DNA of 24,226 nt from Planctomycetaceae bacterium (GTDB lineage Bacteria; Planctomycetota; Planctomycetia; Pirellulales; UBA1268): positions 1 through 24,226 of the forward strand of contig SXWC01000003.1 in assembly GCA_005789975.1 (NCBI GenBank), given 5' to 3'. Below, in pieces: positions 1 to 10,363 of this stretch. The position numbers and the translations under genes are program-made. The notes below the pieces were generated by a model, which saw only the letters and a program-made list of their open reading frames with translations, was not told where the DNA came from and made no database searches. Each line of letters opens with the position of its first letter. Within the stretch, counting starts at the first letter, position 1.

Positions 1-60
1 GCCGACGGCGATGCCCCAGAGGTGAAGCGGGCCCAGGACGGCGCGGAGGTTGTGGCTCAT
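1..60 (-). CDS. APC-family permease, N-terminal fragment
   Basis: Only the first 20 codons are in the window; the gene runs off the left edge. The reading from the ATG at 60 gives a short polar start followed by LGPLHLWGIAVG. That is how amino-acid/ethanolamine permeases of the APC superfamily enter their first membrane helix (they typically continue into an ISG-containing helix). Such proteins are inner-membrane secondary transporters. The sugar kinase gene on the same strand ends 34 bases upstream, so the two could be co-transcribed, although a -10-like CTATCCT lies only six bases before this ATG. With 20 residues visible the substrate cannot be decided, and even the family call is provisional. 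Confidence 0.42.
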   Translation of the reverse strand, partial: MSHNLRAVLGPLHLWGIAVG

Positions 61-66
61 GCGGGC

Positions 67-73
67 AGGATAG
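67..73 (-). promoter_or_regulatory. Possible -10 element (CTATCCT) before the permease
   Basis: Read on the minus strand this is CTATCCT, which fits a TANNNT -10 box, six bases before the permease ATG. If used, transcription would start at or next to the A of the ATG, giving a leaderless message. The same heptamer lies upstream of other genes in this window (6643, 10322, 18188 on the coding strand). I see no -35 match, so this is weak. Confidence 0.25.
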
Positions 74-94
74 CAGCCGCGGCCCGATACCGCG

Positions 95-1054
95 TCACCG
101 CTCCGCACCGGTCGCCAGGGCCGCCTGGCCCAGCGCGATCGCCCCGCACACGCCGGCGTCGTCGCCGAGGGCGGGAGGCACGAGGAAATCCGCGATGCCC
201 GCCTCCTCCAGCGACGGCGAGGCGACGTAGCCTGCGAGCACGCCCCGCACGTGCTGCTGAAGCCGGCGAAAAAACCCGTCCTGACCGAGTCGTCCCCCCT
301 TCGGCACGCTGCCGCCGAGGATGATCCGCCGCGGCGAGAGCACGCAGGTGATCGTCGCGAGAGCGTGGGCCATGCAACGGATCGTGATCTCCCAGGCCGG
401 GTGGTCGGGCTCCAGCGTCTCGGCCGGGCGGCCGGCGCGGCGGGCGATCGCGGGCCCCGAGCAGAGCCCCTCCCAGCAGCGACCGTGATAGGGACAGACC
501 CCTGCAAACGTGTCGCCCTCGAGCGTCGGCATCGAAATGTGGCCCATCTCGGGATGCACGAGCCCGTGCAAGAGCCGGCCGCGGGCCATGCCCCCGCCGC
601 CGATCCCGGTGCCGACGGTCACGTAGACGAAGTCCTCGATCCCGCGGGCGGCGCCCCAGCGGCTCTCGCCGAGGGCGGCGCCGTTGACGTCGGTGTCGAA
701 CCCCACGGGCAGGCCCGGAAACGCCCGTCGAAGCGGGCCCACGATGTCGGCCGACTGCCAGCCCGGCTTCGGCGTGGTCGTGATGAAGCCGTAGGTGGAG
801 GACGACGGGTCGAGATCGACCGGCCCGAACGAGGCGATGCCGACCGCGGCGAGCGGCCCGTGATTCCGGCCCGCCTGTGCGAGCCACTCGATCACGCGAC
901 CCATGAGGGCCGCGGGGTCGTCGCCCGTCGGAAACTGCTCGCGGGCCAGGAGCCGGCCGCCGGGACCGCTGCCCACGGCGACGATGAACTTCGTGCCGCC
1001 GGCCTCGATCCCGCCGACGATCCCGCCGTGGTCATTTCCGTTCGTGACGTCCAT
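95..1054 (-). CDS. ROK-family sugar kinase, probable fructokinase
   Basis: This 319-residue cytoplasmic enzyme should phosphorylate a hexose with ATP. The ROK hallmarks are present: the phosphate-binding EAGGTK at residues 17-22, the catalytic-site DTDVNGAALGE at 120-130 (Asp122 the likely base) and GTGIGGG at 148-154. The zinc site is the fructokinase variant, with His172 followed by C187-P-Y-H190-G-R-C193-W-E-G-L, rather than the CxCGxxGCxE of glucokinases and NagC-like regulators. There is no N-terminal DNA-binding helix-turn-helix, so it is a kinase and not a ROK repressor. Length is normal for bacterial fructokinases of the B. subtilis YdhR/GmuE type. Fructose would be the product of the GH32 enzyme encoded at 7871-10066, which supports the call, but the genes are far apart and on opposite strands. 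The permease start lies just downstream. Confidence 0.82.
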   Translation of the reverse strand: MDVTNGNDHGGIVGGIEAGGTKFIVAVGSGPGGRLLAREQFPTGDDPAALMGRVIEWLAQAGRNHGPLAAVGIASFGPVDLDPSSSTYGFITTTPKPGWQSADIVGPLRRAFPGLPVGFDTDVNGAALGESRWGAARGIEDFVYVTVGTGIGGGGMARGRLLHGLVHPEMGHISMPTLEGDTFAGVCPYHGRCWEGLCSGPAIARRAGRPAETLEPDHPAWEITIRCMAHALATITCVLSPRRIILGGSVPKGGRLGQDGFFRRLQQHVRGVLAGYVASPSLEEAGIADFLVPPALGDDAGVCGAIALGQAALATGAER

Positions 1055-1176
1055 TCGGCGGCGGCCGGTTCCTTCCAGAAGCTGGTTCGATGTCGAGCCG
1101 ATGCCGGGCCCGGGCGGAATCTACTCCGGCCCAGTCGGTTGCTTCAAGGATCGGCGCGAGACAACGGACACCTGCC

Positions 1177-1212
1177 GGCGTGGAGTTTCAGGTTCCGGGA
1201 GCGAACCACGCC
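1177..1212 (-). terminator. Hairpin after the GH18/GH5 gene
   Basis: GGCGTGG (1177-1183) pairs perfectly with CCACGCC (1206-1212). An alternative inner pairing GGTTC/GAACC is available inside the loop. It lies 23-58 bases past the stop of the glycoside hydrolase gene and before the sugar kinase gene. No T-run follows on the minus strand, so it would be a stabilising or factor-dependent 3' hairpin, not a classical intrinsic terminator. Confidence 0.28.
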
Positions 1213-1234
1213 GAGCTCCCGCCCGCCCGCCCCC

Positions 1235-4919
<3,685 letters not shown>

Positions 4920-5324
4920 ATGAGATTGCCATTGAGCATGATCCTGGTTGCGGCGTGCGGAGGATGCGCATATGGCGCTGAAGAGGTTCGCCCGAAGCCT
5001 GACGACATCAAGGAGTTCATGGCCGACCCCGTTCACCGCGGCCCTGCTTCCGAGTACTTCAACGATTTCATGGTCAAGCAGAAGGATTTCGACGCCATCC
5101 TGAACGACTATCATCAGGTTGAGGAGAAGCACTGGAAGCATGGCTACAGCCACGTTGCTTTTGGTGATCGGACTGGTCATGTGATTTTGACGGATGGCCG
5201 CACGGTCGAGTGGATGGTCAGGCCGGGAGGCCTGGCTTGGCTGAAGTTTCCCAGCGGCAAGAAGCTGTTTTTGGCAAGGGAGAAAACTCCGGTCGAACCA
5301 GGCGTCGGAGCAGACTCGCAATAG
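4920..5324 (+). CDS. Small secreted or lipoprotein of unknown function
   Basis: This 134-residue protein is not a family I recognise. Residues 1-20 form a short export signal. Cleavage could be by signal peptidase I after AYGA (20), or it could be a lipoprotein, since VAAC (10-13) resembles a lipobox. The mature part is mixed and polar, with an Asp/Glu/Lys-rich helical half (about 22-75) and a beta-rich half with HVILTDGRTVEWMVRPGG (about 86-105), which suggests a small compact periplasmic domain. The start is supported by ACGGAGAA six bases before the ATG. It opens a lower-G+C stretch (30 of 60 bases G+C at 5101-5160, against 47 of 60 at 16681-16740), so it may have a different history from its flanks. 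It is co-directional with the DUF1559 gene 197 bases downstream. Confidence 0.65.
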   Translation: MRLPLSMILVAACGGCAYGAEEVRPKPDDIKEFMADPVHRGPASEYFNDFMVKQKDFDAILNDYHQVEEKHWKHGYSHVAFGDRTGHVILTDGRTVEWMVRPGGLAWLKFPSGKKLFLAREKTPVEPGVGADSQ

Positions 5325-5349
5325 CGTCTTGCGGCATGGTTATTCGTTT

Positions 5350-5481
5350 GGTCGCGAGCCGCTGATCGGGGCCGTTCGGCACCAGAGACCCCAGAGCCCG
5401 AACCGGGGTGGCGTGATTGCTGCTCCGAGGGCCGCGAGCCTTTGATCGTCATGCTCTGCGGTGCGGCAAATCGTTGATCGG
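5350..5481 (+). repeat. Cluster of related 21-base repeats
   Basis: GGTCGCGAGCCGCTGATCGGG at 5350-5370 is a near-identical second copy of 4877-4897. Diverged relatives follow: GGCCGCGAGCCTTTGATCGTC at 5430-5450 and GGCAAATCGTTGATCGG at 5465-5481. The shared core is GCGAGCC, three bases, then TGATCG. All lie in the gap before the DUF1559 gene. No internal dyad explains them, so they are not simple operators or terminators. Confidence 0.5.
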
Positions 5482-5521
5482 TGCCCCCGGCTTCCTGACC
5501 TTTTCACGGGAACCAACGAGG

Positions 5522-6598
5522 ATGGAACGAAGTCCGGCGTTTTCCGTCGCGATGTGCGGACTGGCCAGCATGTGGGCCGTCGCCATCCTGGTGATAAGCC
5601 TGGCGATTGCAGGTGATGCCGCGATCGGCTTCGGCCTCGCATGCATCGTGAACGGTGCTGCTGTCGTCTTCATCAATCGACCGATCGTGTCGCTCGTTGC
5701 TGGCCTGATGGTCCCGCTGGCCTTGCTGATTGCCTTTCCGTTGCCCCATGGACACCCGTCGTGGATTCACGACTCCCAAGAATGCCGGCATCGCCTGCAT
5801 GCCATCGGATTCGCGATTGCTCGATATGTCGAAGTACATGGGCATTATCCGCCGGCTTACGTGGCCGACGAGCACGGCACCCCAATGCACAGCTGGCGAG
5901 TGCTGATTCTTCCGTATCTCGACCGGCCAGCCGCCGATGGGCGTAGCGGAGCCAACAACACATACGCCGACGTCTATTCCGAGTATCGCGACCATGAACC
6001 GTGGAACAGCCCCCACAATGCGACATTGGCCGAGCAGGTGACCGCGTATCAGTGCGCCGCTCATCGACGAAAAGGATCTGCCTCGCCTCACGCCACGTCC
6101 TACCTTGCTGTCGTCGGAAAGCGGGCGTTCTGGCCCGGTGCGACGCCCCGGCAGCCCGGCGACATTCCCGACGGGACGAGCCGAACGGCATGCGTGATCG
6201 AGGCGCCGTCCATCGACAACTGGATGGCCCCGGAGGACTTGTCGTTTGACGAGGCAGTGGCGTATTTGAGGAGCGAACTGAGTGAGCACCGCATCCCTTC
6301 CCGCACCAAGCTGTGGGACGCTTCTACGCCGCACCCTCGATTCCTCCTCATCGCGGATGGTCACTTGGAATCGGCCGCGGCAGGCCAACCTGCGGATGTA
6401 TCTGCCGCCGTGCTCGACGTCGCAGATGGAAAACCGACGCGGGGAGAAGATGGCCTGTTCGCGGATTCCTCTCGTGCCGGACGGGCTGGAGACGAGCGGC
6501 TCGCGATCGTGTGGTGCTGCCTCGTCGCCATCCCAGCGTTTGTGCCGCTCGCCCGGCGGTTCGTTCGCGGCCAAAAGGGAAACCGCCCAGGTGATTGA
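5522..6598 (+). CDS. Membrane-anchored DUF1559 protein
   Basis: This 358-residue protein has a DUF1559 domain (about 86-280), a family expanded in Planctomycetes whose function is unknown. Recognisable features are CRHRLHAIGFAIARYVEVHGHYPP (split as C88 to P111), MHSWRVLILPYLD (122-134), EPW, YQC, SYLAVVG, DIPDGTS (214-220) and a closing H271-x7-DG (280), shorter than the usual H-x9-DG. Most relatives start with a type IV pilin-like methylation site and one helix. This one instead has three predicted membrane helices (about 14-32, 34-51, 55-73) and another near the C-terminus (326-344), so it is a fixed membrane protein and not a pseudopilin. I chose the ATG at 5522 because residues before it, in a frame open from 5417, are charged and unlike the family and overlap the repeat cluster. 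The ribosome-binding site is weak. Confidence 0.75.
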   Translation: MERSPAFSVAMCGLASMWAVAILVISLAIAGDAAIGFGLACIVNGAAVVFINRPIVSLVAGLMVPLALLIAFPLPHGHPSWIHDSQECRHRLHAIGFAIARYVEVHGHYPPAYVADEHGTPMHSWRVLILPYLDRPAADGRSGANNTYADVYSEYRDHEPWNSPHNATLAEQVTAYQCAAHRRKGSASPHATSYLAVVGKRAFWPGATPRQPGDIPDGTSRTACVIEAPSIDNWMAPEDLSFDEAVAYLRSELSEHRIPSRTKLWDASTPHPRFLLIADGHLESAAAGQPADVSAAVLDVADGKPTRGEDGLFADSSRAGRAGDERLAIVWCCLVAIPAFVPLARRFVRGQKGNRPGD

Positions 6599-6803
6599 CA
6601 CTGCGCTGTGATCGTCGGGTCGTGAAGGACCCGTCGGTGCGACTATCCTTCTGTAAATCACCGGTAGGGGCCAGCCCGAGTCGAGCGCTGCGCGACGAGA
6701 GCGGATAGAATCCCGCGGCGTGGCTGGGTCGCTGGCCCGGCGCTGATCAGCTTCAACGTTCTGCAGTGAAGACCCACGGGTTCACAACTCCCGCTTCCTC
6801 GCC

Positions 6804-7628
6804 ATGCCCAGCTTTTCCACCCCGGTGTTTCTTGCCGCGTTGCCGCTACTGGCGGGCGCTGCGTTGAACTACGAAATGAACGGTCCAGGGCAGAGTCTGC
6901 CTGCCTCGCCGGTCTTCGATTACCTGAAGATGGGCGTCTATTGCGGCGAATACATCGCGTTGGCGGTATGGCTTGCCTGGGGGCCACACACTCTGTTGCG
7001 GCGCGCGGCCGCAGTGTTTCTCGTTGCCATAGCCTGGTCGCTTGCGGCATGGGCTGGCTTCTGGGTGTCACATCCCGACCAGTTCAGGCAGTTTGCCGGC
7101 GAACGATTGCAGATCCTCACCGTGGGCCCCTTGGCGCTGACGCTCGGCGCGATCCCATTGGGGTTCATGCGGAGACGCTTCCATTTCGTCGAGGCGTCTC
7201 CCCCGACCGTGCAATCCGAGTTCATGCGTGTGAGCTGTGTGTGTGCCCTGTCGTGCCTGGCCCTCGCTGTTGCGGCCGCGTACTTCGCGAAGGGCCGCGG
7301 CTTCGGGTGGGATCTCCTGACCGCAGTGATCTTGTCGGTCGTCTTGGGACTGATCGCCTCCGCCGTCGCACCGTTTTTCGCGCGGGGCATCCTTGACGAG
7401 GAGATCAATGCCCGCCAGATCTTCCTTGCCGTCATTCTTTTGGTCGGGCTCTCAATCCTTCCCAGCGGCCTCCTGGCAGAGCCGGGGCCGGGGGCTGCCG
7501 GCGCCAAGGCTCCCAAGGCGCCGGTTCTTCTCGCCGCCATGGCCGCGAGCACTTGCTTGATCGTCGCATTCTGGTTTTGGCGCAGTCTCGGATTGAGAGT
7601 CGTCGCCCGCACGAAAGTACATGGATGA
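6804..7628 (+). CDS. Polytopic membrane protein of unknown function
   Basis: This 274-residue protein is almost entirely hydrophobic, with about eight predicted membrane helices (6-22, 44-60, 67-88, 102-121, 142-161, 169-193, 205-224, 240-259). The loops are short, and one small charged loop contains RGILDEEINARQ (194-205). I recognise no transporter or enzyme motif and assign no function. The final part is rich in Ala, Pro and Lys (229-239) before the last helix and a basic tail. TAGAAT at 6706-6711 is a possible -10 in the 205-base gap upstream. It sits in the same lower-G+C stretch as the two genes before it and is co-directional with them, but spacing near 200 bases each time argues against a tight operon. 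Confidence 0.6.
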   Translation: MPSFSTPVFLAALPLLAGAALNYEMNGPGQSLPASPVFDYLKMGVYCGEYIALAVWLAWGPHTLLRRAAAVFLVAIAWSLAAWAGFWVSHPDQFRQFAGERLQILTVGPLALTLGAIPLGFMRRRFHFVEASPPTVQSEFMRVSCVCALSCLALAVAAAYFAKGRGFGWDLLTAVILSVVLGLIASAVAPFFARGILDEEINARQIFLAVILLVGLSILPSGLLAEPGPGAAGAKAPKAPVLLAAMAASTCLIVAFWFWRSLGLRVVARTKVHG

Positions 7629-7732
7629 GGCCCACCGGGCGGCGGACGCCGGGGATGATCGGCCGGAGTGGTTCGTCTGAGGGCGGGTGTCAGTGGGGGA
7701 AGCGGTGTCCGCGCCTGCACCCCGCGCGAGTA

Positions 7733-7755
7733 CCTGGGCAAACAGTTTGCCCAGG
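7733..7755. promoter_or_regulatory. Perfect 23-bp palindrome, likely operator
   Basis: CCTGGGCAAAC (7733-7743), a central A (7744) and GTTTGCCCAGG (7745-7755) form a perfect 11-bp inverted repeat. With a one-base centre and no T-run after it, it fits a dimeric regulator site better than a terminator. Its centre lies about 70 bases before the predicted start of transcription for the GH32 gene, a typical activator position. The regulator is unknown and none is encoded in the window. Confidence 0.55.
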
Positions 7756-7779
7756 ATCACAAACTCGAGCCGCTCCCAA

Positions 7780-7808
7780 CTGGCATCGCATGCCAATCCG
7801 CTTACAAT
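7780..7808 (+). promoter_or_regulatory. Sigma-70-like promoter of the GH32 gene
   Basis: CTGGCA (7780-7785; 4 of 6 to TTGACA), a 17-base spacer and TACAAT (7803-7808; 5 of 6 to TATAAT). The start would be near 7815, giving a leader of about 56 bases before the ATG at 7871. Confidence 0.45.
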
Positions 7809-7870
7809 CCTCCCACGGCCTGAGCGGGCCTTCATCCACGCACCTCCGACCCCATGTCTTCAGGGCCACC

Positions 7871-10066
7871 ATGCGATCCATCCACACTCTCCTGCTGCTC
7901 GCCGTCGCGTCGCTCGCCATCGCCGGCCCGGGCCGCGCGGCCGACGACATCGTGATCGCCGATTTCGAGGGCCCGAGTTACGGTGCATGGAAGACCGAGG
8001 GCGATGCGTTTGGCACCGGCCCGGCCAGGGGCGCCCTTCCGGGCCAGATGGACGTCAGCGGATTCCAGGGAACGGGCTTCGTCAACAGTTTTGTCGGGGG
8101 CGATGGCTCGACCGGCACCCTCACGTCACCTGAGTTCGTGATCGAACGGGACTACATCACGTTCCTGATCGGCGGCGGCAGCCATGCCGGCAAGACCTGC
8201 GCGGACCTGCTCGTGGACGGGAAGGTCGTTCACTCGGCGACCGGCCCGTCGCCCGACGCCGGGATCGGCGAGACGCTCACCTGGCACACGTGGGACGTTC
8301 GTGGGCACAAGGGTGGCAAGGCCACGATCCGCATCGTGGACGACTTCAGCGACGGCTGGGGACACATCAACGTGGACCAGATCGTGCAGAGCAACACGCC
8401 CCGCAAGAAGAAGGTCCCCGGCTTGAATCGGGACGCCCCGCCGCCCAAGCTCCAAGACCCGATCGAAGTCGCGATCACCGGCCGCTACCTGATTTTTCCG
8501 GTGGCCAACGACAACGTGAAGCGGGGGCGGATGACCGTGCTCGTGGGCAACGAACTCGTCCACAGCCTGGAATGCGACTTCCCGCAGGACGAGGCGGGCA
8601 TCGACTGGTGGGGCTGGCTCGACGTCTCGGAATTCAAGGGGAAGACGGCCCGTATCGGGGCCAATGCCCCCGACGCGATCCGCCGCCTGATCACTTCGAG
8701 CGATGAGCTCAAGAGCCTCGCACCGCTCTACGACGAACCGCTACGGCCGCAGTTTCACTGCAGCCAGATGCGGGGCTGGAACAACGACCCCAACGGGATG
8801 GTGTATTACGACGGCGAATATCACCTCTTCTGGCAGAGCAACCCGGCCGGCTGGCCCTGGCAAAACATGTACTGGGGCCACGCCACGAGCCCCGACATGG
8901 TTCGCTGGACGGAGCATCCCCACGCCCTGCGTCCCTGGGGCGGCCGCGTCGGCGACCGCCACCCATCGATGGCCGACAAGGAGTGCTTCTCGGGCAGCAT
9001 CAACGTCGATGCCAACGACTCGGCAGGCTGGCAGAAGGGGAAGGAGAAGACGCTCGTGGCGGCCTTCACCGATACCGGCTGCGGCGAGTGCCTCGCCTAC
9101 TCGCACGACCGGGGCCGCACCTGGACCTACTACGAGGGCAATCCGATCATCCGCCACAACGGCCGCGACCCCAAGCTCATCTGGTATGAGCCGGGGAAGC
9201 ACTGGGTGATCGCGGTCTACAACGAGTCGAACGAGTTCGGCCGCAACATCGCGATCCACACGAGCACAGACCTCAAGGAGTGGAAGCACGAGAGCAACCT
9301 CCCCGGCTTCTACGAGTGTGCCGAGTTGTTCGAACTCCCGGTGGACGGTGATCCGGCGAACAAGAAATGGGTGATCTTCGCGGCGGACGCGCAGTATGTC
9401 GTCGGCTCCTTCGACGGCCGGAAGTTCACGCCCGAGCACGAGGGGAAGAGGCAGGTCCACTGGGGCGCCTACTACGCGTCGCAGTGCTTCTCGAACTCCC
9501 CCGATGGCCGCGTCGTGCAGATCGGCTGGGCCCGGATCGACATGCCCGGCATGCCCTTCAACCAGACCTTCAGCCTGCCCACGAACCTGACGCTGCGCAC
9601 CACGAAGGATGGCGTGCGGATGTTCGTGGAGCCTGTCGAGGAGGTGACCACGCTGCGGAAGCCCGATCCGCGGGTGGAACGGGGCCGCCCGCTCACAGCC
9701 GCGGCGCCGACGCTCGAACTCGAGGGCCTCGACCAGTGCCACGACATCGAGGTGGTGCTCGCCAAGGGCACCGCCACCAGGGCCGTGCTCCGGTTTGGCG
9801 GCAACGCCGTGGCCTACGACTTTGCCGCGGGCAAGCTCGACGAGATGCCACTCGCGGCCTCGGACGACGGCAAACTGACCTTTCGCGTCCTCGTGGACCG
9901 ACCGATGGTCGAGATCGTCGGCGGAGGCGGCGCTTGCTACAAGACGATGGGCCGCCACGATGCCGGCCGGCCGTTGGGAAAGCTCTCGCTCACCGCCGAG
10001 GGGGGCGATCTCGTCGTCGAGTCGCTCACCGTGCACGAGATGGAATCGATCTGGAAGAAGCCCTGA
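7871..10066 (+). CDS. Secreted GH32 fructan/sucrose hydrolase with N-terminal sandwich domains
   Basis: This 731-residue enzyme hydrolyses beta-fructofuranosyl bonds (levan, inulin or sucrose) outside the cytoplasm. A signal peptide covers 1-24 (cleavage near GRA-ADD). Next come a beta-sandwich of about 150 residues starting DFEGPSYGAW (31-40) and a second small domain (about 197-265) resembling the DUF4980 module of levanases. The GH32 five-bladed propeller begins near 292, with W303-N-N-D306-P-N-G (Asp306 nucleophile), G-R432-D433-P (transition-state Asp) and Y-E482-C-A (Glu482 acid/base). A C-terminal beta-sandwich ends the protein. All three catalytic carboxylates are present. The frame is open upstream to 7553, but the ATG at 7871 is the only start that gives a signal peptide. 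N-terminal extensions like this are usual in exo-levanases and inulinases, so levanase is slightly favoured over invertase. The fructokinase at 95-1054 could use the product. Confidence 0.9.
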   Translation: MRSIHTLLLLAVASLAIAGPGRAADDIVIADFEGPSYGAWKTEGDAFGTGPARGALPGQMDVSGFQGTGFVNSFVGGDGSTGTLTSPEFVIERDYITFLIGGGSHAGKTCADLLVDGKVVHSATGPSPDAGIGETLTWHTWDVRGHKGGKATIRIVDDFSDGWGHINVDQIVQSNTPRKKKVPGLNRDAPPPKLQDPIEVAITGRYLIFPVANDNVKRGRMTVLVGNELVHSLECDFPQDEAGIDWWGWLDVSEFKGKTARIGANAPDAIRRLITSSDELKSLAPLYDEPLRPQFHCSQMRGWNNDPNGMVYYDGEYHLFWQSNPAGWPWQNMYWGHATSPDMVRWTEHPHALRPWGGRVGDRHPSMADKECFSGSINVDANDSAGWQKGKEKTLVAAFTDTGCGECLAYSHDRGRTWTYYEGNPIIRHNGRDPKLIWYEPGKHWVIAVYNESNEFGRNIAIHTSTDLKEWKHESNLPGFYECAELFELPVDGDPANKKWVIFAADAQYVVGSFDGRKFTPEHEGKRQVHWGAYYASQCFSNSPDGRVVQIGWARIDMPGMPFNQTFSLPTNLTLRTTKDGVRMFVEPVEEVTTLRKPDPRVERGRPLTAAAPTLELEGLDQCHDIEVVLAKGTATRAVLRFGGNAVAYDFAAGKLDEMPLAASDDGKLTFRVLVDRPMVEIVGGGGACYKTMGRHDAGRPLGKLSLTAEGGDLVVESLTVHEMESIWKKP

Positions 10067-10097
10067 AGTAGGGAGCCCCTGACGTAGGGAGCCCCTG
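10066..10097 (+). repeat. Tandem 16-base direct repeat after the GH32 gene
   Basis: Two abutting copies of NNGTAGGGAGCCCCTG (10066-10081 and 10082-10097) differ only in their first two bases. They begin at the last base of the stop codon of the GH32 gene. GGAGC in the second copy can pair with GCTCC a few bases on, and TTTT follows at 10109-10112, so a weak terminator could be included. The short duplication itself looks like a slippage event. Confidence 0.5.
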
Positions 10098-10225
10098 TCG
10101 CTCCGCGGTTTTCATCCGTCGAGACCGCTCCCGCGTCTCTCGACACACCCCGGCTGCCCGATCGGGGGCCCGACCGTCGAGCCCAGCCCCGCCACCGGCG
10201 GAGCCCGACGCGAACGATGGCGGGG

Positions 10226-10259
10226 TTTGTCTTGACAAAAGGCACCGTCCAACGATCAT
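10226..10259 (+). promoter_or_regulatory. Promoter with overlapping inverted repeat, DUF1552 operon
   Basis: A perfect -35 TTGACA (10232-10237) is followed after 16 bases by GATCAT (10254-10259; 4 of 6 to TATAAT). The -35 lies inside TTTGTC-TT-GACAAA (10226-10239), a 6-bp inverted repeat that could be an operator. A second possible -10, CTATCCT, lies at 10322-10328, nearer the ATG at 10364. Either would drive the two-gene operon downstream. Confidence 0.42.
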
Positions 10260-10363
10260 TTTTCATGCCAATGCCCCGCGGATGCCGTAAAAAGGAGAGG
10301 CGGGCAGTGCCGCCGGGCCGCCTATCCTTCACTCGAGCCTGAGCCACATCCGGAGATAGCGCC

